Origin: Ophiodon elongatus | Taxonomy: Eukaryota; Chordata; Actinopteri; Perciformes; Hexagrammidae | NCBI GenBank assembly: GCA_016806645.1 | Contig: JACSYO010002073.1 | Coordinates: 700,001 to 764,000, forward strand | Direction of reading: 5' to 3' | DNA length: 64,000 nucleotides | Part shown: positions 48,852 through 57,182 of the stretch, one piece after another | How positions within the stretch are numbered: the stretch's first letter is position 1 | Layout: every line of letters starts with the position of its first letter | Program-made: the position numbers and the translations under genes | The notes under the pieces: model-generated | Seen by the model: the letters and a program-made list of their open reading frames with translations, nothing else | Told to the model about the DNA's origin: nothing | Databases searched by the model: none

Positions 48852-51800
48852 GGGAGGAGTAAGAGAAGGAGAGCCGACATCTTAAATCCTCAGTTCATCT
48901 TATAACTCGTACTGAGCTGCGAAAGCACCGGGAGAGTCTGTGAACAAATCCTCGCAGTTAGCTGAGCTGATCATGTCGGAGGTCTGAGTGCATCTATTTG
49001 GCATTCCAGCGGGTTTGTAAATGAAACTGTGCAGCGGAGGGCAGAGCTGGAGAACAAGCCACATGGATTGTATACAAGTCAGCCAGCCAGACCTATAGTT
49101 CAGGTTACATGGCTTTTCCCATATGGTTCCTGTTAGCACCTCCCCCCTTCAGTGGCTCTGCCTGGTCGTCCTCAACCCTCTTTAGTGCTATTAAGGTAAT
49201 TAAATGTAAGACAGTACTGTCAGCTGTTGCCGTATCCCCCACAATTCCTTGGGGTCTATGCAAATGATGGACAGAGTGGATGAGTTACAGTACAAAATCT
49301 CAGCACTGTCATAAATATCAGCTGGCTGTCTGGGACGAAGAGAGAAGGATGCCCCGGCTGCTCATTTCATCCAAGTGATTCTTTATACTGACGGGCACCC
49401 TGTATCTTATTTCCGTGCTGCAGTAAAAATGTCAAGTGTTAATCTCCCATATAAAGCAGCCACACCAGCCCTACAAATTCTGTTTCCACTCAAGGAAGGT
49501 ATTTTGTCGTGCATAAACCTTGTGTGATTTGGCAGCGCTGAGGTTATCGCTCCCCACTGTGCAAGTACGCTTTAAGCAGAATGGTTGAGGAAGGCAAATA
49601 CCCCGACCGCGATGTGCACGTCTGCGTCATGAACTTGCCGCCTGGGTTTACCGCACTCTCAGTCACTACGGACAGGGGAAAGGAGCTGTTTCATTTCAAA
49701 TGCAGCAATTCTGCTTAAACAGTCCCACTGACTCCATAAAAAAATGTAAAAGCTCTGCCTGAATTCTTTTTCCAGTATTGCCTTTCTGTTTGCTTGTTGC
49801 TGCTTTAGCCTGTTGTGCAAATGTAAGGTTCACGCTGAAGCGCACAAAGTTATCCAACCATGTGCAGTGATGGTTTCCTTTCTCTCCTCTTCCAAAGATG
49901 TGAAGGCTTTTAAGTTGACAACATGTTATGTTGTTTGGTATGGATTTGCCTGCCAACGGAGTTTACATGTGTGGACAAATGACTTCCTTTTGAACCACCA
50001 GACCACCGCACTCACCCCCAACCAACCACCCTGCCCCCCTCACAGCTGGGTCTCACTGTGCTCACGCCACCTGCTGGTTAAGCCAAGGTCACAGCATATT
50101 GCCCTGATTAGACTTCAGGGCAACAGCAATGATATATACACAAAGCCTCCATTGCCTGGCTGGAACACAACACACACTGGAATCCGTCATCAACATTCGA
50201 AACATTCAATCGACTGTAGTAAACATTTAAAATGACCTATATGCTGTTATAGTTCAAAGACATGCCCATCCTATGTCTAAGGCTGTGTGTACGTCGTGTT
50301 TCTTATACATGGACAGTTTGATTATGGTGGAGCAGTTATTACATGTCAGGTTTTCAGTTGTCAGTGGCAACAGGAAAATAGTTATATCATTGTTTTTACT
50401 TTAAAACCCCCTCTGTATAAGATTTGAAACATTCTGACTTTGGTCACTGCGAGTGCGAATATACTGAAACACTGCGTCAGACCCAACCTGGACATGTACA
50501 GCTTATAGACTGCACCAATTCTAACCAGGATTAGCGCTGAGCGATTTAAAATATATATATATATAAAATACCTCAATATCGATATATTGAGATGATATAT
50601 TAGGGTTGATAGTTGATGCTTTTACAAAATATTTACAATATGAGATTTTTGATGAATAATTATCAGGAATGCAGATATAATGGCCAAGTGGGTGGTGGGA
50701 AATCATAAAACAGCTAGAAGAGTCTGGCAAGCTACATCACTTTACTGTAATGCAGCCTTGAAAAGCAGGAAAAGACTTATGCCGCAATACGATAATCAGA
50801 ATCTAAGACAATATCTAGTGTCGTATCACAATATTTATATAATATTGATACAATATTGAGAAATTGCCCAGCCCATAATATTGTCTAATTCATGTTCAAA
50901 CAAAACCCATTCCCTTAAAATAATTTTAAGGGTGCTGTAAATACATAAATATCTAATGATAGAATCGGGCCTTCTTACCTGACAGAGTTGATCATGGCTC
51001 CACAACCCTCTATGGCTCCATGGTATCCATTGGGGACGGCCCAGCGTCCAGATTGGCTCAGCACAAACTCGGACCTGCTTCCTGGTATGGTGGTCCTCAG
51101 CGGGCTTCCTCCTACTCCGGCCATAGCTCCGTGGACAGCGCTCCCCCCGGCCATGAGGTCACTTGGGGAGTCCAGTCCAGCCTCAGCCCCTTCCAGTTCC
51201 TGAACGGTTGCCAGCTCAAGCTCCAGAGGTTCAGGACCCTGTAACAGCGCCCTCTGCTGGATGAGTGGCGTCAGTGGCGCCTCGAAGCTGACGCAGCTGT
51301 CCGTCTCGTCCGTGAGCGACAGCACGTCCAGAGAGTCCAGGCTGCTGTAGCAGGTCCCGCCCCTCAGCAGGGCAGACTCTACGATGCGCTCGAACGTGGA
51401 GCTGAAGCCGTCTTTGTTGTCCACCCTACCCTTCTCCCTCTCCTCCTCCAGCTCCCTCTCCTCTTCCTCATCCTCCTCCTCCTCCTGGACGTCAGCCTGC
51501 TCAACGATCTGCTCGAACGTCGAGCTGAAGCTGTCCTGGTTCTCTCTCCCATCTCCCTCCTTCTGGACCTCTTCCTCCTCTTCCTCCACTTCCGCGTCGG
51601 CCTGTTCTACAGTCGTCTCAAAGTTGGAGCTGAAAGTGTCCAAGTGCGTGTGAGTGCCCCCCTCATCTCCTCCGTCGTCCTCCTCGCCCGCCTCCTCGTC
51701 GTCTTCATTCCCACCTATGCCATTTGCCAGTCTGTTTCATCGTGGAGAAAGAAAAAAAGAAAAAGACAGTGTGAAATTACCTTCGGCATATGACTCAAAC

Positions 51801-52576
51801 ACACTCCGGTTGCTTTGTTGAGATCGGCACACATGCATAGCAGATTATTCATTTTCAGCGCTGAAATCATTCTTCATTCAGGAGAAGTATGCACAATGGG
51901 AAAATATTTCAGCTTGAATGGCCACAGTGACAATTGAAGCAAGATGAAAGATGAAAAAGCACTGTCCAATTTGCCACTACGTGAATAGCTTGAATCTCAT
52001 CTCCCCCGGTCTGTCAAACCTCCACTATTTCATCCCTTTTATTTGTGACAATATGAACCTATTGTGGTGTTCTGTGTTTGCAGCTGATTGAGAGAAATAA
52101 CTCTAATCAAAGAGTGAAACTGCTTAATATATGTGAACTGTATTTTTGCATTGGTGCGTAAAGTGTGTCTGTGCATTTCATAAAACCATTATGTATTTTA
52201 TTTTATCTACAGTTTTCTCATAAAGCAAAGCGCTAATTAATTGACATGAATCCCCGAGTCCCCTTCACTGCCTATCTTTGTTGGTTTGAAATTGGTTTAC
52301 CAGGTCCTCCGGCTCCTTGAAAATAAAACCACGTTGTTCCCGTTTGTTTTCCTTTCAGCTCATTTAGTCGAGGCCTTTTGTCTGTTCGTTTTTGTAAAAT
52401 GCAAATAAGGTTAATTATGTACCAGAGTACCACAATAAGAAAACAATTTACCATTAAAAACATTCGGCATGGCAAAGTGGCACTCTATTATGATACGTGA
52501 AACATAAACACCCAGACCACAAAAAGCAGATTTAGCTTTCTATAACAAGGAAGCCAGAAGGGTGTGTGTGTGTGTT

Positions 52577-52624
<48 letters not shown>

Positions 52625-53227
52625 TCTGAAGATCTAGTTTTGATTATTCTTGAATGTGATATCATACTTTGACGCCTAAAGGTCAAAAGATATTTGCACC
52701 CTAACAACGATATATATATCTTTACAGAGGATGATGATTTAGTGCACTAACCGCCCAGCTTGTTCAGGGTGAGTTGCCTCCTCTTCGGTAGACGGTTGCA
52801 TCTCTTCATTTTCCATCCCCTCCTCCTCGTGCGTGGCCTCCTCCTCCTCCTCCTCCCCCGCCGAGCTCACCTCCACATTTATGCGCACTTCCCCTCTCGT
52901 CCCTTCCCTCTCTACCTCCGCCCCTCCATCTGTATGTCGATCTCCATCTACCCTCTCCTCTTTCAACTCTCCCTCTCCTCCCTCATCCTTTACCTCTTCC
53001 CTCCCCTCTCCTTCCCCCTGCGTCTCCCCCTGGGCCTCCTCCTCTCCCTCTCTGATCTCCTCTTGTTGTTTCTCCTCCTCTATGTCGTCCTTCTCCCCCA
53101 GCTTGTCCTGCTCTGCCTGGCTGTGTGTCTCTGCGGGTGGGTCGGTGCTGCTGGTGGTTGTGGTGTTGGGCTCCACTGGGCTCTCTGGTGGGGTGGGAGA
53201 GGGCAGAGCCTGCCCCTCCTGGGTCAT
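30142..53227 (-). CDS. psd2: psd2 / EFA6C, Arf6 guanine-nucleotide exchange factor (spliced, 14 coding exons)
   Basis: PSD2 (EFA6C) loads Arf6 with GTP at the plasma membrane and shapes cortical actin and endocytic recycling. The 14 coding exons join with correct AG/GT borders and matching phases into 2817 bases: 938 residues plus TGA, against about 771 in human. Order: acidic N-terminus (1-188); three FSSTFE-type motifs (189-280); conserved SSLDSLDVLSLTDETDSCVS and FEAPLTPLIQQRA; Sec7 domain about 440-645 with catalytic glutamate E514 in FPLMGETQERERV and the TCALMLLNTDLHGH motif (569-582); PH domain about 672-783 (GRRGWKKFYAVLKG, LKLKTSDWRVFL); coiled coil about 815-875; tail LRKTQSSPSISQ. 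SSLDSLD-LSLTDE-DSCVS and the KTQSSPSISQ-type tail favour PSD2 over PSD, PSD3 and PSD4. Odd points: long acidic N-terminus, a 21-residue acidic insert in Sec7, and microsatellites touching several splice sites. The 3' end faces pura. Confidence 0.95.
31322..31465 (-). CDS. psd2: psd2 coding exon 13
   Basis: Residues 815-862, EEQLLSHESKLKQMSLELEE through YRLKEHYLTYE. Charged heptad-like sequence forms the C-terminal coiled coil. Acceptor GGTGCAG, donor GTACAG, phase 0 at both ends. Confidence 0.95.
31771..31912 (-). CDS. psd2: psd2 coding exon 12
   Basis: Residues 767-814, with EEEMMSWIFRINLVAALFSA (end of the PH domain) and MKKFCRPILPSSSTRLKQ. Acceptor is CCAGTAG/TGAGG, preceded on the minus strand by a long CT microsatellite. 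Donor GTACAC. Confidence 0.95.
31922..31997. repeat. (GA)n microsatellite abutting psd2 exon 12 acceptor
   Basis: About 37 GA units with one CA interruption. On the minus strand it is (CT)n ending about ten bases before the acceptor of psd2 coding exon 12, so it serves as that intron's polypyrimidine tract. Confidence 0.92.
32385..32542 (-). CDS. psd2: psd2 coding exon 11
   Basis: Residues 715-766: DEYKPDADISEVDLKNAVRI, HHALATRATDYSKRANVLKL and KTSDWRVFLLHA. This is the middle of the PH domain. Donor GTAAGT, acceptor TTACCCAG. Confidence 0.95.
33002..33072 (-). CDS. psd2: psd2 coding exon 10
   Basis: Residues 691-714: TPRGRRGWKKFYAVLKGMIL followed by YLQK. Basic PH-domain strands beta1-beta2, the phosphoinositide-facing side. 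Acceptor TTTTCCAG, donor GTACCG. Confidence 0.95.
33162..33262. repeat. (GAGT)n/(GT)n microsatellite abutting psd2 exon 9 donor
   Basis: About eight GAGT units pass into about 35 GT units. On the minus strand it is a CA repeat beginning five bases after the donor of psd2 coding exon 9. Confidence 0.92.
33268..33458 (-). CDS. psd2: psd2 coding exon 9
   Basis: Residues 627-690: EEEELRKSLSELVEEQ, then VARVTDGSNPF, then TYKHGVLTRKSHADMDGKR. It joins the end of Sec7 to the start of the PH domain. Acceptor TGTGCAG/TGAGG. The donor, GCA/GTGTGTACAC, runs straight into a CA microsatellite. Confidence 0.94.
33580..33623 (-). CDS. psd2: psd2 coding exon 8
   Basis: A 44-base exon for residues 613-626 (VLYNSIKNEKLEWA). 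The donor GCAGT/GTGAGT was chosen because it restores the frame WAVEEEELRKS, equal in length to human WAIDEDELRKS. Confidence 0.93.
33750..33839 (-). CDS. psd2: psd2 coding exon 7
   Basis: Residues 583-612: NIGKKMSCQQFISNLDGLNN then GKDFPKDLLK. It follows Sec7 motif 2 and is almost identical to human. Acceptor CTCCTCAG, donor GTACTG, phase 0 at both ends. Confidence 0.96.
35354..35412 (-). CDS. psd2: psd2 coding exon 6
   Basis: Residues 563-582: DGAHTLTCALMLLNTDLHGH, the Sec7 motif 2 helix that forms the Arf-binding groove. Acceptor TGTTGCAG, donor GTATGT. Confidence 0.96.
35528..35579. repeat. (AC)n microsatellite
   Basis: About 25 AC units in the intron upstream of psd2 coding exon 6. Confidence 0.9.
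35842..36020 (-). CDS. psd2: psd2 coding exon 5 (Sec7 catalytic exon, with acidic insert)
   Basis: Residues 503-562. It carries the catalytic glutamic finger in TFLKAFPLMGETQERERV, then HFSRRFCHCNP. In human the next residues are a short DDSTSED before GIHTL. Here they are RILTSEGQSP, six E, KDGDDVV and six D (the last split across the splice): about 21 extra acidic residues, in frame, coded by GAG and GAC/GAT repeats. Acceptor TGCGACAG, donor GTATGA. Confidence 0.94.
36321..36348. repeat. short tandem duplication (CTCGATTTTTCAA)
   Basis: Two adjacent copies of CTCGATTTTTCAA with a one-base overlap, in psd2 intronic DNA. Confidence 0.5.
36408..36735. mobile_element. degenerate fish MITE (hAT-like 'TGCAGCCC' family), copy 1
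   Basis: Blocks such as ACTGTTTCAGTCATTTTTTC, CCAGCTTCTCAAATGTGAG and TTAACGATTAATCTATTATG, closing with ATAACTAAAATAATCTTTCG, occur in the order of a very common teleost non-autonomous element whose ends read GGGCTGCAACTAACGATTA. The copy is decayed and codes for nothing. Confidence 0.5.
37267..37347 (-). CDS. psd2: psd2 coding exon 4
   Basis: Residues 476-503: NNEFSQLVAAEYLSFFDFSG then LSLDRAL. Sec7 domain helices. Acceptor CCCCGCAG, donor GTAACG; 81 bases, frame-neutral. Confidence 0.95.
37627..37667. repeat. (GT)n microsatellite just downstream of psd2 exon 3 donor
   Basis: An interrupted GT/GC-GT run. On the minus-strand transcript it is a CA repeat beginning within about ten bases of the donor of psd2 coding exon 3. 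Confidence 0.88.
37672..37869 (-). CDS. psd2: psd2 coding exon 3
   Basis: Residues 410-475: SDANLTDVLSDSEE, ERGSTDTLANGC, RLAKRLYHREGFKRCDVARH and LGKK. It holds the start of the Sec7 domain. Acceptor CCAACAG/CGATG, donor GAA/GTGAGC. At 198 bases it is frame-neutral. Long GT and CA repeats flank it on the two sides. Confidence 0.95.
37882..37990. repeat. (CA)n microsatellite just upstream of psd2 exon 3 acceptor
   Basis: About 54 CA units with one TA interruption. On the minus-strand transcript it is a GU repeat ending 13 bases before the psd2 coding exon 3 acceptor. Confidence 0.93.
40045..40330 (+). mobile_element. non-LTR retrotransposon 3' remnant (fish LINE), copy 1
   Basis: Plus-strand pieces read LTLRDRVGSLCIR, then (after frame breaks) DVIKMLPVRLPQEVFW and MDYISHIAWESRG, then a GGATGGGTGG tail. 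The order LRDRV / RMPPGRLP-EVF / RDY-S-LAWERLG / GGATGGATGG is that of the C-terminal region of an abundant teleost LINE, likely of the RTE/Rex type. Several frames are needed, so it is dead. Confidence 0.6.
40358..40386. repeat. (AC)n microsatellite
   Basis: About 14 AC units immediately after the LINE tail. Confidence 0.85.
40588..40621. repeat. (AC)n/(GC)n microsatellite
   Basis: AC run with a CGCGCGCG interruption. Confidence 0.85.
41417..41587. mobile_element. degenerate fish MITE (hAT-like), copy 2
   Basis: Begins AGGGCTGAAACAAAAATCCA and contains AACATGAGGATTTGTCATGC and AATTGTAAACTGAATATTTT, which match further segments of the same element family as 36408-36735. Shorter and lacking its far end. 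Confidence 0.5.
42000..42520. promoter_or_regulatory. CpG-rich block inside psd2 intron (possible internal promoter)
   Basis: Unlike its surroundings this block has many CpG dinucleotides (AACAGCGCGCGGAGG, GAGCTCCGCGGAGG) and a GC box GGGGGCGGAG. On the minus strand an ATG at 42104-42106 opens a 36-codon frame ending at a strong donor CCT/GTAAGT near 41996. On the plus strand a donor CAT/GTAAGG lies near 42521. It may be an alternative psd2 start or a bidirectional promoter. The minus-strand exon would not be in phase with coding exon 3. Confidence 0.35.
43555..44325 (+). mobile_element. non-LTR retrotransposon (fish LINE) 3' half, copy 2
   Basis: Plus-strand pieces show FVDFGEGF, VTILFVIFMDRIS, the reverse-transcriptase active-site box FADDAVLL (FADD at 43805-43816), TSKSEAMV, IMRELGVEPLL, and a (GGATGGGTGGATGGA) tail. 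This is the same family as 40045-40330, in the same orientation and antisense to psd2. Stops and frameshifts show it is inactive. Likely RTE/Rex-type; exact family not assigned. Confidence 0.7.
45247..45278. repeat. (GT)n microsatellite
   Basis: About 16 GT units. Confidence 0.88.
45386..45458. repeat. (GT)n microsatellite
   Basis: About 36 perfect GT units followed by GCGT units. Confidence 0.92.
46044..46133. repeat. (GT)n microsatellite
   Basis: About 45 perfect GT units, among the longest in the window. Confidence 0.93.
47458..47570. repeat. TTAGCATG-rich repeat
   Basis: GTTAGCATGTTAACGTGCG, AATGTTAGCATTGTCATTG and GAGCATGTTAGCATGCTAAT lie within about 110 bases. Such palindromic GTTAGCATGCTAAC-type stretches recur in teleost introns. 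Confidence 0.45.
48801..48854. repeat. (GA)n followed by G run
   Basis: About 20 GA units then 14 G residues. Confidence 0.9.
50533..50874. mobile_element. MITE-like element (GCTGAGCGAT...ATTGCCCAGCCC)
   Basis: Ends are imperfect inverted complements of the GGGCTGGGCGATA type. The interior holds AATATCGATATATTGAG and TATCACAATATTTATATAAT, as in a common teleost non-autonomous DNA element. It lies only about 100 bases from the donor side of psd2 coding exon 2. Confidence 0.55.
50979..51731 (-). CDS. psd2: psd2 coding exon 2 (acidic and FSSTFE-repeat exon)
   Basis: Residues 159-410. It has glutamate/aspartate-rich stretches and three copies of a D-x-F-S-S-x-F-E-x-x-V-E motif (LDTFSSNFETTVEQADAE; QDSFSSTFEQIVEQADVQ; KDGFSSTFERIVESALL), then YSSLDSLDVLSLTDETDSCV and FEAPLTPLIQQRA as in human PSD2, and GSPLRTTIPGSRSEFVLSQS. 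Acceptor AAACAG/ACTGG, donor CAG/GTAAGA. The first codon is completed across the intron as R, confirming the phase. Confidence 0.93.
52563..52622. repeat. (GT)n microsatellite
   Basis: GT run with GTTT interruptions, 130 bases beyond the donor of psd2 coding exon 1. Confidence 0.9.
52752..53227 (-). CDS. psd2: psd2 coding exon 1 (acidic N-terminus)
   Basis: Residues 1-158 plus part of 159. It starts MTQEGQALPSPTPPESPVEP and becomes strongly acidic (GEGEGREEVKDEGGEGE, SSAGEEEEEEATHEEEG). The acceptor CTGTTGCAG/GAGTGG lies at 53263/53264, leaving 36 untranslated bases before ATG, which has a fair Kozak context (ACCATGA). Donor GTTAGT gives the phase needed by coding exon 2. Little of this part aligns with human PSD2, so the start is an inference; continuity with exon 2 is firm. 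Confidence 0.85.
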
Positions 53228-53392
53228 GGTGCTCTTCACAGATGGGGGGGCTGCTGTCCACTCCTGCAACAGATGAGGACCAGAGCTTCCGATCAGCAAC
53301 AGGGAAAACACTCTGCAGAGAAAAGGAGACAGAGAGCCAGAAGAGAGAGAGGAAACTCAGCATGAAAGGAAGACAAAGTACCACGAGAAAAT

Positions 53393-53432
53393 GAGGAGGA
53401 GGAGGAGGAGGAGGCGGAGGAGGAGGAGGCCG
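53393..53432. repeat. (GAG)n trinucleotide repeat
   Basis: About 13 GAG/GGA triplets with a GCG interruption, 130 bases beyond the acceptor of psd2 coding exon 1. Confidence 0.85.
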
Positions 53433-56400
53433 TGTTATAAAATGACTGTAATAACTACGGCAGATACTGATACAGCCATTTGATTATTTCTAGTCTTAAT
53501 TACAAGTCACAGAGGTCACCTTCAATCAAAAGAAGAGCACGTGTGTGTTGCAGCGTGTTACTACGCGTATTTGTGTGTGTTTTGGATGCATTTGTCTGCA
53601 ACGCTTTGTCCTCTGCACCAGATGATCCCCCACAAAACAGCTCTGAAAGGAGGGCAGGAAAAGGTAGATAAAGCAGCGAGCAGAGGACTACGGACAGGCA
53701 GGCCGGCCGGCACAGAGAGGGATTTGTTTAATACAGCTCAACTGATTCCTGTCAAAATGATCCCGCAAGCTCATCCGCTTTCTGTCTATGTGGAGATTTC
53801 ACAGCTGAATAACTATCTGTTTCCATCCCCGCTGTGCCCGCGCTTTGTGTAAATGCATGATGGTAACCTGAGATTTAAACATGTATTCCAGCAGTCTACT
53901 GTTACTCTCACTTGCACCGTTGGACCAAGCAGCCGAGACCTCTGTACAGCAGGTCTTCCTCTGTCCTCACTGAGGCTCAAGGGCAAATGCTAAGGAGCAG
54001 CTCTTAATTGCGGCTCTGCAGAGAGCGACTAATGTTTGAATTAAAGAAGGCTGATATATTATTCTGATTAAAATTCCTTCTTTTTTTTTGATTGAAGTAT
54101 TTGTCATCATTTGAATCACACAATCTTCAAGGTCATGGATGAACTTTCAATCTGTGAACATATCTACATCAAAATCCGGTACTTCGGGGACAAGGGGCTT
54201 TGGGAGGGGGAGGGGACAGGGGGGGGACAATGTTCTATGTCCAAGTTGTTTTTGTTTTTTGTGATTTAATAAATTAATAAAAGAAAAAGAAAAAAAAGAA
54301 TGGACTTTCAATCTAATCTTGTGAGCCAACAGGGACAAAAAGTATTTCTGCTGAGGTGGATGTGAGATCACGTGATGGAAAGCTCCAGAAGACCTATTAC
54401 TGCACCTTGTGGTGAGATTGTTTTGTCAAACTGCTGTTTCCAAGGTTAAGAACAAACTTTCAATCTCAATCAATCAGAACATTTTCCTACTGGTTTTACA
54501 TACATTTCTATAACTATCATCAAAATAGTATCATTAACATAAAGCCATTGATTTCCCGATTCAAAATTTAGAATTATACGGTGCATTGTTACATATTTCC
54601 TTTTGTCTTAACTCGCTGTTTATGTGCCGTAACTTTATGAAATAATGTTAAAATGTCGGGAGGCAATTCTACCCCTTGAAATACATTTAAAAAAAAAACA
54701 GTAATTCTGCAATAATCCAGATATAAGGTAAGTAAACAAAGTGCATTTAACAAGATAAATGACGCACATTCTATCAAGCACAGTCGGAGAAGGCGTTTTT
54801 GATTCTGAGACTGTTGCAGAGTGCAGCCCCGTCTGCTCTGCTGAATCATCCCTAGTAGGGGACTTACAGCACAACTGCAGCACAATGTTTACGTGGATTC
54901 AAAGCTCTTCTGAAGGCATGCAAATGCAGGTGTGGGACCTAGTTAGGCAGAAATGATCACACTGAACCCCGCAAACACAACTCTGTGGTTTTCTCAGGGG
55001 AAATTTATCGCATTGCCGCGTCATTTTGATCAAACCGCGTCTGGAAGAAAAAAGTGGGATCATGATAGAGAGGAAAGATCTGTGGCAGGCTAGGATGTGA
55101 GCCAAATTTGGATGTATGATATTGCAAGTGCTTTGGCTTAGGCCCCTGAGCACGAGGACGCCACACTGAATGTTTCATCACAGCTGAAAAGAGATGATGC
55201 AAATTATGCAGAACCAAGGAAGTCAGGGTTGCTCTCTTGTTTCAAACATGACTCCTAATTACAGCAGACCTTTCCTTTTTTCAGGATGTAACATTCTCGC
55301 CCAAATGCTATGGTGGCGCTGAGCTCACAGTCTCGATCCCCGCGGCGAAATGTTATTGTTGGAGCTCTGAGAGGCACAAATAAGACAGCAAACGCCATCG
55401 CTGTCATCCTCCTTGTCACATGACAGTTTGAATAAGTAAAAACTGTCTTCCGTCACGCTGGGAAGCGCAAGCAGTAAGAAACATCCAGTATGACATCAGC
55501 AAATATGTGATATTGTGCTATAGGATCTTCTAATCCTTCTGACTCTGACTCCCGTTGGAAGGGTGATGGTCTCAAAGGACACTCTGACTGATCCCCCAAC
55601 AAATTGTTTCTGCGTACTGTAAACGATCAGTGATTGGCCTACTCTTTCTTTTACTTTTTTTCTCTTCGCATTAAGCATGATGGTTTGCATTATACCGGGC
55701 AGTTTGTATCTATCTGCAGAGCCATCAATCACGTGGCACTCCACAGTATGGACCGCATATGATTTATTAACTTCATTATGACACACGTTGAAAGGTACGT
55801 CACATAGACCGATGATAAATCTGAGAGACTGTCATAACTACATATTTTCTGGATATCAGTATGTGCTTACCTACTTTATCAATTTAACAACTGAATATTT
55901 GGAAGTCTATTGGACCTAATATTCACTTGTACTAGGCATATGCAGGCAAGCACCATTTGCATCCGTTTATGCAATTACACAAAGATGCATTTGCACACAT
56001 TAGTGTGCACAGTCGAACACACACAAACACAAACAAAACAGTGACACATCTCCATAAATGGAAAGAGTGAACAGTTATGAAACCAGACGCGCAAAGTGGG
56101 AATTCTCTCCCTCTCCGCGAGTCTCCAGTGTCCTGTTTTTCTCCCACTCTCTCCTCTTCATCTGTTCTACATTATGTTTTTGTGCTATCTCACAGTATAA
56201 CTCTCCGCTCTCTCTTTTCTCCGTCTCCGCCTCTCATTTCGCAGTAATTGAGGTAAATGGGTCCTAGCCAGCAGGAAAAGAAAAAAGAAGACGACGACTG
56301 TGGAAGTGAGCAGCATGAAACCCAGCTGCTGAGGAGGAAGTGAAAATGTGCTCAGACATCCCACATAGACGGATTGAGACAAACATGATAGAGAAGGGGT

Positions 56401-57160
56401 GTGTGTGTGGGGGGGGGGGGGCTGGCTCTGAGACTTTGTGTGTGTGTATGTGTGTGTCTCAGTCTTTGTGTCTATGTATACAATGGCTATCAGGAGAGAC
56501 TTATTGCATTCCACTTCTGTCAGCAGAACACTGGGCCTCTTAAACCTTATCAATTTCCTATAATTGCGATCAGACCGTCTGTCAATCACGGGAACAGCAC
56601 ACAAACACACATCATGACAACACGCCCATCCAGGCATATAAACCACCAATCCAGTGAGGATGACGCTGGATAAAAGGCCAAGTCTCCATTAAATAGCTCT
56701 CTCCTGTCTCCTGTGCCTTTTATATGTCTCGCTATCTCTCCGCCTGTCTTCCTGTCTCACTCAGACATACGCACACACTCTCTGATACACACACACACAC
56801 CACGATACACACATATGGACACGCACTGTGGCGATACTTATTGATTTGAACTGAGACACAGAGCCGCAGTCCACTGGGACTCCGGGGCGATAAGCATGAC
56901 TGGTCTGTATACAGGCAGAAAGATGCCAAGGAAAATCTCCTGAGGTAATCAGGCTGGAATATGGAAGCCCACCCAGCGTTGCATCCTAAAGTTCAACATG
57001 ATCCAACTTCAAATTGGGGCTTCAACTGCGAAACAAGTCATTTTGCTACGCAAAGGTGTTAAAGGATTCTAAATAAATTTGGGAGACACATAGCAATCAA
57101 AGCAGCAGAGGTCAAGAAATCCTGACCCCTTGAACTTGGTAAGTTTCAAAAATGCTTGCT

Positions 57161-57182
57161 CCTACATTTCCCATAATGCAAC
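57161..57182 (+). promoter_or_regulatory. ZNF143/STAF-like motif
   Basis: CTACATTTCCCATAATGCAA closely resembles the ZNF143 (SBS) consensus ACTACAATTCCCAGAATGCA. It may instead be part of a dispersed repeat. Confidence 0.35.

Larger units (their letters stand above)
37870..50978 (-). other. psd2: psd2 intron between coding exons 2 and 3 (13 kb)
   Basis: No psd2 exon was found between these borders. The intron holds two plus-strand LINE remnants, one hAT-like MITE copy, one MITE-like element near its 5' end, several CA/GT repeats, a CpG-rich block at about 42.0-42.5 kb, and a TTAGCATG-rich stretch near 47.46-47.57 kb of a kind common in fish introns. Confidence 0.7.

Noticed and set aside
52760..53365. 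201-codon plus-strand open frame over psd2 coding exon 1
   Set aside because: It is the antisense shadow of the glutamate-rich psd2 exon: GAG/GAA codons read backwards give CTC/TTC (Leu/Phe) without stops.
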